Source: Paraphysomonas bandaiensis | Taxonomy: Eukaryota; Chrysophyceae | NCBI GenBank assembly: GCA_965644295.1 | Contig: CBFFRP010000088.1 | Span: 1-45,173, forward strand | Length of the DNA stretch: 45,173 bases | Reading direction: 5' to 3' | Position numbers and translations under genes: made by a program | The notes under the pieces: model-generated | The model's database searches: none | What the model saw: the letters and a program-made list of their open reading frames with translations, nothing else | What the model was told of the DNA's origin: nothing | Part shown: one piece after another, positions 31,408 to 40,584 of the stretch | Layout of the letters: each line of letters begins with the position of its first letter | Position numbering within the stretch: position 1 is the stretch's first letter

Positions 31408-31626
31408 CTACTTGCGTCTTCTTTTATCCCTTGGTCCCTCATTAATCACTTCAGTGGAACCCTCAACAAAGTCGGACTCGCACCTTTTCGTGGTGTTCTG
31501 GGGGATAAGTACCGGAGAGATTCTCTCTGGGAAACTAACGTGAGCCGCAAACATAGTCAGCAGATATTGTTCTGCCCACTCATAGCCAAATGCTTGTGTG
31601 GTACAAGGGACACTAATAAGTGTCAC
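31408..31626 (-). pseudogene. Copia-type pol fragment (integrase/RT linker-like)
   Basis: A minus-strand frame with AAHVSFPERISPVLIPQNTT, then KRCESDFVEGSTEVINEG. The NTTK...SDFVEGS text recurs in the same strand sense at 42307-42351 with mostly silent differences, showing that this frame was coding in a dispersed element. The V-S-F-P/H-E-R segment resembles the linker between integrase and reverse transcriptase of copia elements. Short and degenerate. Confidence 0.35.
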
Positions 31627-31661
31627 TTGTGTAGACGTCTTTGGGCCCTGACGAATAAACA

Positions 31662-31720
31662 GGCATCCGGGAATGGGCCCACCTCAAGGGCATCCGGGAC
31701 AGGGCCCACCAGAAGGGTAA
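31662..31720. repeat. 27-bp tandem repeat, about 2.2 copies
   Basis: GGCATCCGGGAATGGGCCCA-type units at 31662-31688 and 31689-31715, then a partial third copy. It is GC-rich in an AT-rich setting and could encode a nine-residue ASGNGPTSR-like repeat on the plus strand if translated. Confidence 0.8.
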
Positions 31721-32015
31721 CCGGGGTATTGGGCTGCCTGCTGAAGTTAAGCATCCGGGATGTTCACCTTAAGAACTCAAAACACCTGAAGTCAGCAGAT
31801 GTCAGGTATATCAACATTCTGCTTGCTCCCTGCGTTTGCTTTGAGTGATTGATGCTGAGTATGAGTTCACATTATTCGGTATCTGTGTGGCCAATGACCG
31901 AGGTAATGCGTCAAACTTTCCTCATGGATGCATGGCAATGGCAATGATGTGATTAGACCTGTCATGTCTTCTCACACGTCTACTGCCTAGTCTTGGTTTC
32001 TCCTGACCCAGCTCA

Positions 32016-32520
32016 TTGAGATTATATCAAGGCTCTGGCACTGTTCTCCAAGCAGTGTCAGGTACATTTGTGGTGCTTTTATGTTATTCTTGCTTAATAG
32101 GTTTTCATCCGAGCGGGGAAGGTGCACGGTTTCCTACTAGTGTAAGTCACTCGGGAGAAGAGTGCAAGGTGGATGCATGTGCTGGACGAGTGCACACAAT
32201 GGAGGGAAGACATTGGAGTCAGCTTGAATTTGTAACAGATTTTGGTAGATGTCTGTTTCATGCGTCAGTGTGCAAAATTGCACCAGTGAGACCGCTTCGT
32301 GACCGTGGGAGGACCCGGCGCTATAGAGCTACTTTATTCTCCCTTCCAGACTACCTGCTGCTGTGAACACCACCTTGAAGAGGGCCCTAAAGATCTGCCG
32401 CATATACAGGAGACATATGCCGAAGACACCGACCGCAAGTTGTTTGTGTTAGGACAAGTAGATTGGGCAGAGGAGCGTATGATCCGGCTTAAACACGCAA
32501 CTCGTCGTATGCCCATGTAG
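32016..32520 (+). CDS. Possible gene fragment, Cys/His-rich, unknown family
   Basis: A spliced model gives coding-like text: open frame to 32061, a 39-nt intron (32062-32100), exon 32101-32285 (SGEGARFPTSV, EECKVDACAGRVHTMEGRHW, QLEFVTDFGRCLFH), a 64-nt intron with a GTGAGA donor and CTCCCTTCCAG acceptor (32286-32349), and exon 32350-32520 ending HLEEGPKDLPHIQETYAEDT, WAEERMIRLKHATRRMPM, stop. The phases agree across both introns. The sequence contains many Cys and His residues but matches no zinc-finger pattern I can name. It lies inside the copia remnant between the pol fragment and the 3' LTR, where host sequence is not expected, so it may belong to a nested insertion. No certain start codon. 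Confidence 0.3.
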
Positions 32521-32663
32521 CTAACTAAATCGTGTTGTATAGTTGAGCACTTGTCGGTGCATGCAATAGTAACTAGATGAGAGTCATGTTATGCATAGTG
32601 TCGCGCGAGTTGTTAGGTTGGTCGCGGCAACGCACAAGCTTGCGCTTCTTAATAATCAGATTT

Positions 32664-33592
32664 TCAATACACTTCAGTGGAACTCTTAATTTTCTCTCCA
32701 AGATTTCTCTTTCTCTGCTCCATATATGATAAACCAACCAATGACTTTGTATACATATCTGCTGCTTGTTGCGATGTATGCACATGCACTAACTTAATCG
32801 TATTGAACTGATTGGGATCCACGCGCTCTCTCACCATGTGATACTTAATCTCAATGTGCTTCGACTTCTTGTGAAACACTGGGTTTTCGGCCAAATCCTG
32901 GGCACTCTGACTGTCGATGAAGAATGGTGTGGGTTTGATGAGCCTCAACTTAATCTCACCCGTCACCCCCCGAACCCATAGCACTTCTTGGAGACCCGAG
33001 TAAATACACTGATACTCAGACTGCATGCTTGACGTTGCCACTGTCGTCTGCAGTTTGGACTGCCAGACTATAGGCCCTCCCGCTGCAAACCCAACGTACC
33101 CCGACGTGGACTTCCTGGAGAGCTGGCCTCCCGCCCAATCCGCGTCAGTAAACATATAAAGTCGAACCGTCTACTCCCATATTGAATCCCTTTGTCAATA
33201 GAACCACGAATATATTGCCATACGTGTGTTAATAGCTTGCATACTTCAATATTCACCTTATTACTGAACCGAGACAGTACTCCCACTGCATAGGCAATAT
33301 CCGGCCTCGTGTTCATCGATAGATATAGTAATGCACCTATCAGCGGCCGATATGGGAAGTTATCTACTATAAGCTGTTCCTCCTCGGTATGCTCATGCCG
33401 CGCCCCTTTTGCCACTAAATCCATTGCTTCCGCCGGTAGAGGACTCTTCCGTACCTTTCGCGGTGGCCCAAGATACTTTTCAAACTTTTCTAAGATCTTA
33501 GCCGCATATACTGATTGGTCAAGACGAATATACTCTGGCGTTCTTGTGACTCGAACATTCTGAAAATGTTCCATCTCGCCCATATCCTTCAT
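32664..33592 (-). pseudogene. Ty1/copia reverse transcriptase-RNase H remnant
   Basis: The minus-strand frame from 33592 (FDMKDMGEMEHFQNVRVTRT in context) gives the C-terminal half of a copia reverse transcriptase, including LIGALLYLSMNTRPDIAYAV and LSRFSNKVN. Near 33160-33180 a one-base frameshift moves to the next frame, which gives the RNase H start MFTDADWAGGQLSRKSTSGY, then VATSSMQSEYQ, LWVRG, DSQSA and HKKSKHIEIKYHMVRERV, ending at 32664. Gag, protease, integrase and the catalytic half of reverse transcriptase are missing. The element is therefore dead in cis. The orientation agrees with the LTR and polypurine tract at 31.1-31.3 kb, but 1.4 kb of foreign sequence separates them. Confidence 0.85.
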
Positions 33593-33811
33593 ATCAAACT
33601 ACCATCCGCTACCATAACAGATGTTGACATTAATTGCTAAGGTTTACTATTCTCAAATGATAAAATGAAATTATAAACATTACATGATAAAGAACCTAAG
33701 TTGTGTACGATGTGTTCAACACCATTCATTTACTACTATAGTGTACAAACCACACACTCAGTGATCGTATCCTGTATAGTCACCCACTTCTACTTCAGTT
33801 TCATACTACAC

Positions 33812-33907
33812 AATATAATGTACTAATTACATATATATCTTTCGATCCTTGCATCTCACATAATACTGCACTCAATTGCAAGTATATAGAATCTTCAGAT
33901 CTCAACA
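33812..33907 (-). mobile_element. Partial copia LTR copy (5' part)
   Basis: Nearly identical to 31183-31283, in the same orientation, starting TGTTGAGATC at 33907 on the minus strand without an adjacent polypurine tract, as expected for a 5' LTR. After 33812 the match stops, so the rest of the LTR has been lost or replaced before the reverse-transcriptase remnant begins at 33592. Confidence 0.7.
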
Positions 33908-34223
33908 ATATTCACTTAATTAATTTTGTGTATGTTAACGTTTGCATGTTACACACTGCTACTTCATATATATATATGACATATTATTATACTGTTAGAT
34001 ACTTTAAAAGTATTGATAGATTTTTACTTATCATGACTACAAACGACACCCTTTCAGTCTATTTGCTAGGGTGTTTATATTGATGTCATTGGGCCTGTTT
34101 GGTTGTTTAGTATAAGCTCTCGATAGTAATTTAGGATACGCATGGTCGAAAACAGATTGGCTAGTAGCTAGTGCGTGCTACAAAGTTGCGTATTAGTTGA
34201 CTCACAAGAGTTGTGTATACCAT

Positions 34224-34312
34224 ATAATATAACTTGCTATTCTTATGTATGACAGTAATAAGTAGACAACGTCACTAGCATGATAGATATGAGATAAACA
34301 TACACAGACCAC
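34224..34312 (-). mobile_element. Partial copia LTR copy (3' part)
   Basis: Matches 31085-31170 (CTTGCTATTATTATGTATGA and following) with about nine substitutions by eye. It lies on the wrong side of the 33812-33907 piece, so the two halves appear in permuted order; at least two different insertions are probably represented. Confidence 0.65.
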
Positions 34313-34410
34313 TGTGGACCCCTCAGCCGCAGGCAGGCAGGTGCACTTGCTGTGATGATGATGGCACAAGACTTAAAAGTCACTGTCACAAATACTGCTA
34401 TAGTTCCTTC

Positions 34411-36054
34411 TCATTCCGCGAAATAGCTCAAATAATTACTGGGAATATGCCAGACTTCATAACCATTTTCCAGCACATTCATTAGGATCTTGTCCTCCTC
34501 GGCTACTTCGAATCGTGCGTTTTGTGCCAGCGACGGCAATGGGATGAAAACTAACCTCAGCAGCGATACCTTGTCGACGGGAAGTTTAATCTTGCCCAAT
34601 AACTGCTCCAAAGCACTCCCCTTGATAATCTTCTTTGCGGACTTGCTTCTGGTGACATGAAACATAACCAATTCCCCCTGCTCCGTCTTGTACATGTATG
34701 GAAAGGTCGGATTCCAAGACATGTACAGCACCAATGGCGGCATTACCTCGAACGGAGGAGGGAACACCTCACACATTTCCAACCTCAACGAGAAATTGGA
34801 CCATTCACTTACCTTCCCCTCTGAGCTGGCGATCACTTTCCGTTTCCTCCATTGCACGCCAGAAGCAGATGTCAATTGATCCGCAATGACACTTTCATAG
34901 ATCTTAGCAGATGCATCCGCCATAAATCCTGTCTCGTCATTTCGAATCAGCGCTGATATCCTGTCGTCCAGAGAGCCCTTGGTAAGCATATCTTGAACTT
35001 TAGATGCGACGAATTCGTTCAAAAAGTTCAAGCGATATCTGTGAAAGGGGAATTCGCCATCCCTCTCCACGTCATATTTCATCAAAGGACTGACGTGCGA
35101 ATCCTCAACATCGCCGGAGACCAGGAGTGCATGTACATTACACGAACGTATTACATGGGGCTGATCCCTTCGACACGTACTAAGGTAATCGAGAGATATC
35201 GGCAGCACATGGCGGAAAATACCCCCAAATTGGTGAAAGCGCTTCGTGATCTCCTCGGAAGAATACTCAGGCTGCAGCAACTCCGGCACATGCTTGTTCT
35301 CCAGCAAATACTTCCCAATCGCAAGCAACTCCGAAAGAGTGAAAACAGGCATGTACATTGCTATTCCTCCGTTCTTGCAGAATTCCATATATCGGGCCGG
35401 ATTCGGAGATACGGTGGCCAAAGTGGGAATGCGCAGGCTTTCAAAATGCGGTTCCACCACACTACTACCAGGTTCCATCAAATACAATGACGTTTCTGGA
35501 TCAAAACAACTAAGAAGTCTATTCGGGCAATCATCCACTTCCTCTGCTTGGCGATTAGCAATGTCGAATATAGTCATGGTAGAAGTGCCCTGGCGGATGA
35601 CGATCTTCGGCGGGGTGGTGGAACCGTAGCAGTCAGGTGGAAGGGGCCCGAACAAAGACGGATTCAGTATTCGAGCCAGGTAATAATACTGGAAAAAGGA
35701 TTTGCTAGTTCCAGGGTTTCCAATTAGAACACTTCTCTTATATTTCCTTATTTCTTTCAACAAGTCAGGATAAAACTTCCTTACAAACAAATTCTCTGGG
35801 CCCAAGCATGCCCATGACATTCCCAACTCGTTATTAAAACGAATGACATCGATGTCATCCCCAATGGATTCAACTTGACAGTTCGCCAAGTTCTCGATGA
35901 AATCGGTCTGGTACTTCTCTCGTCTCGGTCTAAAGTCAAAGTACGTTTCTTTGTCCAGGATGAGGTTGGTGTCAATGGAAAGAAATCGACAAGATTTATT
36001 GTGTCGACAAGCTAATGCCAGCGTACTGCACGGGGTGGTCCTGAGCTTCATCAT
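34411..36054 (-). CDS. Crinkler/RHS-like P-loop NTPase
   Basis: Single exon model of 547 residues from the ATG at 36054; the frame is open further up to a TTG and a CTCTTCGCAG acceptor-like site, so a 5' exon is possible. A Walker A motif SVLIGNPGTSKSFFQYYYLA lies at about residues 108-127, followed by IVIRQGTSTMTIFDI and a Walker B-like LYLMEPG. NPARYMEFCKNGG and LLAIGKYL follow. A C-terminal domain of about 200 residues contains MFHVTRSKSAKKI and ends YEVWHIPSNYLSYFAE. This arrangement resembles NTPases of the Crinkler (CRN) effector and trypanosome RHS groups, which Aravind and colleagues related to transposon-derived NTPase-nuclease systems. No LxLFLAK-type N-terminal ubiquitin-like header is evident, so secretion or an effector role is not supported. 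It stands among retroelements. Function unknown. Confidence 0.65.
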   Translation of the reverse strand: MMKLRTTPCSTLALACRHNKSCRFLSIDTNLILDKETYFDFRPRREKYQTDFIENLANCQVESIGDDIDVIRFNNELGMSWACLGPENLFVRKFYPDLLKEIRKYKRSVLIGNPGTSKSFFQYYYLARILNPSLFGPLPPDCYGSTTPPKIVIRQGTSTMTIFDIANRQAEEVDDCPNRLLSCFDPETSLYLMEPGSSVVEPHFESLRIPTLATVSPNPARYMEFCKNGGIAMYMPVFTLSELLAIGKYLLENKHVPELLQPEYSSEEITKRFHQFGGIFRHVLPISLDYLSTCRRDQPHVIRSCNVHALLVSGDVEDSHVSPLMKYDVERDGEFPFHRYRLNFLNEFVASKVQDMLTKGSLDDRISALIRNDETGFMADASAKIYESVIADQLTSASGVQWRKRKVIASSEGKVSEWSNFSLRLEMCEVFPPPFEVMPPLVLYMSWNPTFPYMYKTEQGELVMFHVTRSKSAKKIIKGSALEQLLGKIKLPVDKVSLLRLVFIPLPSLAQNARFEVAEEDKILMNVLENGYEVWHIPSNYLSYFAE

Positions 36055-36129
36055 TCGGCTCGCAATGTTCAGTAGATGGATGTTTGTTTCTTCTATTGAT
36101 GAGATGCTGCGAAGAGAAATCAGACACAA

Positions 36130-37000
36130 GATAGAGGATGTTCTTTTCAGTTTAGTACTTTTAGTGACTGTACCTGCTTTTTGACTACCTGTAGGTACGT
36201 ACTACTTTGTACTCTGCACCTACTGTTCATCGTTTATTTCATCGAAAAATCATCGTTTTTTCAGTGAAAAGTGAAAAAAAGTGACTTTTTAATGAAAAAA
36301 CGATGATTTTTCGATGAAATAAACGATGAACAAATCGATGAAATCGATATGCACAATACAGGTACTCTATACGGTACTGTATATCATGTATACATGACTG
36401 TACTGTACTGTACTGTATACCACTGTACTGTATACAGCAATATACTTCATTAAAAAGTCATCGTTTTTTCATTAAAAAGTCACTTTTTTTCACTTTTCAC
36501 TAAAAAAACAATGATTTTTCATGAAATCGATATGCACAACCACCCATACGAAGATACATGTAAGATCGCAGCCATATGCTATATAGAGTCTTTATCCCTT
36601 TTAAAGCATCAGTTCTTGTCAACTTTTTGATCTTTCTTAGAATTAATTGCACTACTTGCCATCCTTTTTGTTGTTCGTGTAATTAATTATTAACTGCATA
36701 TGATGGAGCTACAGAACCAGTTTATGGTAACCATACTTGTCAAGTTTCACTCATGTTCATTCTTATGCAAGTTCGTAAAAGTTATGCCCAAATGAAATAC
36801 AGTCCAATAATCAAATTCGAATACTGCTTAAAATTTAAAATATATCCGATGTATGATGCTTCCAGCAATGCAAAGAAGGAATTGTGTAAGAGAAAGTAGC
36901 ATGATTGTTTACATGGCATCAGCTCTTTTGTGTTTCTCTCTTTCTACAGCGACTACTTCCAAGTATGTAATATAGTTATACCTTTAACCACAGGCAATAA
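36130..37000. other. Spacer with foldback repeats
   Basis: Contains the inverted repeats at 36224-36500 (listed separately), a TACTGTACTGTATAC-rich stretch (36364-36440), and otherwise AT-rich sequence without exons. Confidence 0.5.
36224..36500. repeat. Nested foldback: perfect 40-bp and 43-bp inverted repeats
   Basis: Arms 36224-36263 and 36293-36332 are perfect 40-bp reverse complements separated by 29 nt. The segment 36264-36306, overlapping loop and right arm, has a perfect 43-bp inverted copy at 36458-36500. In addition ATGAAATCGATATGCACAA occurs directly at about 36339 and 36521. Overlapping palindromes of this kind suggest a foldback transposon or breakage-replication rearrangement. 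Confidence 0.9.
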
Positions 37001-37275
37001 CAGGGCTGCGTATCAATTAATTAAATTGAAATTCATTGCAGTGAGTTGCAATTAATTGTAATTGCAATTCAATTGCATGGAATATACACATACTCATCGA
37101 TTGGAGGCCCTTATGTTTTTGCGCTTCAATAGAATTATGTGCAATGCAAGTACAGTTGAAAATGCTATTCGTTCTTGTAATGAGTAACTAATTTAATTAG
37201 ACAATAACTAATAATTGCATTTTAATTGCTAAAAATATTTGCAATAAAATTCTAATTAAATGTTACGCAGCCCTG
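37001..37275. mobile_element. hAT-type MITE (275 bp)
   Basis: The ends are CAGGGCTGCGTA (37001-37012) and its reverse complement TACGCAGCCCTG (37264-37275). CAGGG-type ends are usual for hAT elements. The flanking octamers GGCAATAA (left) and AGCAATAT (right) share the central six bases, consistent with a decayed 8-bp target duplication. The interior is AT-rich with CAATTAATTG-type motifs and has no coding capacity. Confidence 0.75.
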
Positions 37276-37487
37276 AGCAATATGGAGGCTATATCGTCCC
37301 GCGCTCAAATTTTGAAACTTGTGCGGTAGTACACTGTTCAGTAGTACGCGGGAACACAGGTACGCAGTACATAGTATTCAGCTACGTATATTGCATACAG
37401 TGACACACACAGCGGGAGGAGGAGGATTCTTCGAATCTGCAGTGGTAGTATAAACGGAAAAATTTAATTTTGGCCCTTTTTGGCCCT

Positions 37488-38786
37488 CGGCCCGCTAGGG
37501 CCCTCGGCCCGCATTTGGCCCTCTACTACAACTAACAATAATAACAATAATTCTTAATTAAAAACACACACAACACACACTACAACCACAAGCAACAATA
37601 ACGCACAAAGCAAAGGGCAGTATTACGCACAAAGCAAAGGGTCAAATTTAGCAAGAGTTATTAATATCTTAAGCAAGAGCAACTTTATACCAAAACATTT
37701 TTCGGAGCTGGGGGCTCCCCACGCTTCGACTCTACGAGCCGGCGTCCACTGCCCCCAGGCCCCCGCCCCTAAACAACGCCGGGGCCGGCCCCACCGGCCC
37801 TATTCCGGCGTTTGGCGCCGGTCTGAGCCCTGCCGGCGGCAACACAGCATGTCTCAATCTCCTCGGTGAAAGCACAGTCTTCGGCTGTCACTGTAGACTC
37901 CTTGCCACATCCAGTGTATTTCACTATCTCCTCAATTGAAATACAATCATCAGTGGGTACATCGACAACATATCCATTCTGCAGTCGGCACTGCTCGCGA
38001 TAGCCAACGATGGACCCCTCGTAAAATCCAACTCTCACCACCTCGTACATGCACCCATCCTCAGGATCATAGTGGCTCTTCCCAATCAAAAACTTGTATT
38101 GGTTGAGCTGCGCAAACTTAGTCCTTTGGACTGACCTGTCCATTTCAAATGCAGCGTAGTCCTCTGGCAATGTGAATTGCTGGAATGGCAGATGTTTCGG
38201 CCGGGATGCATGACCCCTGAGAATTTTGTTTCGAAGTTCGACGTATTCTTGACTTAGCTTCCGAATAGTACTCACATATAACACCACGGAAGGATGCGCA
38301 GTGGGAAAAGCCTCGTTCAGCTTTCTGTTAAACCTTTCCAGTGGATTGTTGGTTCTATTAATCAAGCGGGATGTTGATGACTCGTCTGTTACAATGCCAT
38401 GCACATTCCAATCATTAGGATCGTACGAGAGCATCCAGGTCTTCACGAAGTATTTCCAGAATATGTCAAACTTGGCTCGGTGAACACCTTCGTCAAAATG
38501 TTGGCGCACATATGGTATCCCTTTAGGCTCAATATCTTCAATAGGAATTGTTAATAGAATCGCCTGCTTGATGACAAAATTATTAATGAATTTGTATTAA
38601 GTTTTCAAAAAGTCGAAATTAAAAACTAATCACATTAGTTTTTTCAAAACTCGAAATCTTTAAAAGACAATAACTGAAATAATATAACAAATCAAAATCT
38701 TCAGGAGGCAAAAACTGAAAAAAATTAATTTTAGAGGGCCCGCGGGGGGCCGCGGGCCCGCGAGGGCCGAGGGCCCTGGCGGGCCG
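37488..38786 (-). mobile_element. MULE remnant bounded by GC-rich inverted repeats
   Basis: CGGCCCGCTAGGGCCCTCGG at 37488-37507 is matched in inverse at 38761-38786 (CGAGGGCCGAGGGCCCTGGC with few differences). Both lie in 50-60 nt tracts made almost only of GGCCC units, striking in an AT-rich setting. They bracket a MULE transposase C-terminal fragment. The distance is only 1.3 kb, so the element is internally deleted. Exact outer ends and target duplication are not resolved. Confidence 0.55.
37769..38596 (-). pseudogene. MULE-type transposase C-terminal fragment
   Basis: The minus-strand frame is open from 38596, just after a stop, to 37769, without a clear start codon. It reads KQAILLTIPIEDIEPKGIPY, VHRAKFDIFWKYFVKTWMLS, then TNNPLERFNRKLNEAFPTAH and PSVVLYVSTIRKLSQEYVEL. 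The T-N-N-x-L-E-R-x-N block is the C-terminal hallmark of MULE-like transposases widespread in protists, after the DDE core. The core itself and the WRKY/FLYWCH-type N terminus are absent. A chromo-like or small beta-rich segment (GKSHYDPEDGCMYEVVRVGF and YREQCRLQNGY) follows, then a GC-rich low-complexity tail (AGGAGPGVV). Confidence 0.7.
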
Positions 38787-39422
38787 CAAAAAAACCTTAT
38801 CGTATAAACTGGTCGCATCAACTGAGTGTACTCTTATAGTATTTATAATATAATAAAGAATAAAGTATATTTTGAGCAATATTTTAAGATATCCATCCAT
38901 GAAATAAAAAATAGAGAATTTCTAGTATCAAAATATTCCTCAAAGTAACCCTTAGAAGAACGATAGATAGGATAACTCTTTCCATGATGTATCTATATGG
39001 AAAAATTATTTTAATAGTATATTACAATGTATATATATTACCCATGTTTGATATGCTGTGTACAAGTGGAGCGGATCTAACGCCCTAATTGAGCATTAAA
39101 TCAGTTACAGATGAAACCAGAAATTCATTAATATATAAACAAAATGTTATTAGTATTATTGGGTCTTAATATTCTCATTTGGTATATCAGAGTAGACTTA
39201 CAGCATATTCATTGTGACAATAGGCCATATTGCTGTGTGTGCTAGCTATTGAAATCCACAGGTCCTTTAGTATGCGTATAATTTTACTAAATGGTTCTAT
39301 TTTTTTCAGTTGAGACAAATTACGTGAAGGAGTTTATTTATCTTAGCTGAGGAATTTAATTGTAATAAGGTGTGTTTAACATATGCTATAGGCTATAGGA
39401 GTACAGCAGTTTGGAAATCTGG
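38787..39422. other. Non-coding spacer
   Basis: AT-rich sequence between the MULE remnant and the inverted repeat at 39423. No supported exon or repeat. Confidence 0.5.
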
Positions 39423-39572
39423 CTGTGGGAATATGTCCTCAAATCTCAAATATGTCGATCCAGCATAGAATCCAGGTTTTGATGATGATCAATATATTTC
39501 ACATATAACGAAAAAAGGTCGATTTTTTTTGCTGGATCGACATATTTGAGATTTGAGGACATATTCCCACAG
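39423..39572. repeat. Perfect 43-bp inverted repeat with 64-nt loop
   Basis: Arm 39423-39465 and arm 39530-39572 are exact reverse complements. Beyond them, similarity continues imperfectly (GTACAGCAGT at 39400 against ACTGCTGTAC at 39591), so the full arms are about 65-70 bp. The loop contains AAAAAAGGTCGATTTTTTTT. A short non-autonomous foldback element or a recent inverted duplication would explain it. Confidence 0.95.
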
Positions 39573-39680
39573 ACAGATATGCGACCAGCGTACTGCTGTA
39601 CTGTATTTACAGGCATAGGGAATAAGTCGATCAAAGCACACAAGTCAGGTGTTTTGTTGTATTTTGTATTATTTTTGATA

Positions 39681-39844
39681 TTTCCCTTATTTTATTCCCT
39701 TGATCGTCGCCGTCCCAATGATACAAATGCGGCATATCTAGATATTGTATGTATATGTACGTGTATGCATGTACTGTGTGTATGTATAATGTAATATGGC
39801 TGCTATGTACGTACTATAGTGTGTATATATGATACGATCCATCC
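39681..39844. repeat. Direct repeat copy A flanking small membrane-protein gene
   Basis: TTTCCC...ATTCCCTTGATCGTCGCCG...CCC, then TGCATGTACTGTGTGTATG-type sequence and GCTGCTATGTACGTACTATA ending GATACGATCCAT at 39844. The same blocks appear in the same order and orientation at 40585-40754, with many substitutions and small indels. Confidence 0.7.
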
Positions 39845-39898
39845 ATATTATGCGAATATCTTTTTCTCTGTAATGAGGGCGTACGTAGTGACACTCTC

Positions 39899-40291
39899 TC
39901 AAGAATTTCGGCGTCTGGAATATTCCTCCACAGCAGCAATGACGTTTTCAGGGCTCGCATCTTCATCTCTCAATTCTGTCATTAACTGTGCGAATTCGGG
40001 GTCGTGACTAAACCAAGCAATGATTTCTGCGACCCCACCGCCAGTAAAGCCGAGAACGGAGCCTAGTGAGGCGAATGCTGTTGTACCCATGGTCGCATTC
40101 CACCCTAAAGCGTAGGCCCCGAATACGACAGACGCAGGTCCTGCTGTAATAGGTCCTCCTGCTGCCGACAGCAGTGGCAAAAGCCAAGCCCAATACGTTG
40201 CGGCGCCTATAGCACCACCCAATACTACTCCTCTAGCAACCCTTGCAGGAAGAACTTCTCCTAGACCAGCAGAAGGAATATTATAGGACAT
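39899..40291 (-). CDS. Small hydrophobic Gly/Ala-rich protein, unknown
   Basis: A 130-residue single-exon ORF from the ATG at 40291 (a TTG nine codons upstream is in frame). Residues about 20-100 form two or three apolar segments: RGVVLGGAIGAATYWAWLLP, LLSAAGGPITAGPASVVFGA, and FASLGSVLGFTGGGVAEIIA. Gly-xxx-Gly spacing suggests packed membrane helices. The last 30 residues are charged (FAQLMTELRDEDASPENVIA) and end EEYSRRRNS. I do not recognise a family. It lies between two diverged direct repeats (39681-39844 and 40585-40754), so it may have arrived or been copied together with them. Confidence 0.55.
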   Translation of the reverse strand: MSYNIPSAGLGEVLPARVARGVVLGGAIGAATYWAWLLPLLSAAGGPITAGPASVVFGAYALGWNATMGTTAFASLGSVLGFTGGGVAEIIAWFSHDPEFAQLMTELRDEDASPENVIAAVEEYSRRRNS

Positions 40292-40584
40292 TATTGAAGA
40301 TATGAAGATAAACTGCAAGTATTTAATTTAATGCACGTTGATCTACTTTCCAAGAATGCGTGAGAACGAGAACTCAGAGATGGTGAAAAAATACAGTATC
40401 TTATTGGAGTTTCTAGAAACAAAATCCGGTATATATAGATATTTGTGATAAATAAAACTAAAGTTTTGTTAGATTTTAGATTTTTCAGTACTTCAATACG
40501 TTGGATTTCCAATAAAACTACCTTTTTTGGGGGGGTTGGTTCGAAAAAGGTAGAATTTTCGCGGTTGACCAAAAAAGGGTGATG

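Noticed and set aside
33812-34312. A single complete 5' LTR
   Set aside because: The two matching halves are in the wrong order and differ in their identity to the 3' LTR, so they cannot be one intact copy.
34993-35629. Plus-strand ORFs of 127-165 codons
   Set aside because: They are antisense shadows of the Crinkler/RHS-like gene, which carries the Walker A motif on the minus strand.
38619-38900. Minus-strand 93-codon ORF
   Set aside because: It runs through the GGCCC terminal tract and AT-rich spacer; composition is explained by the repeat and no family is seen.
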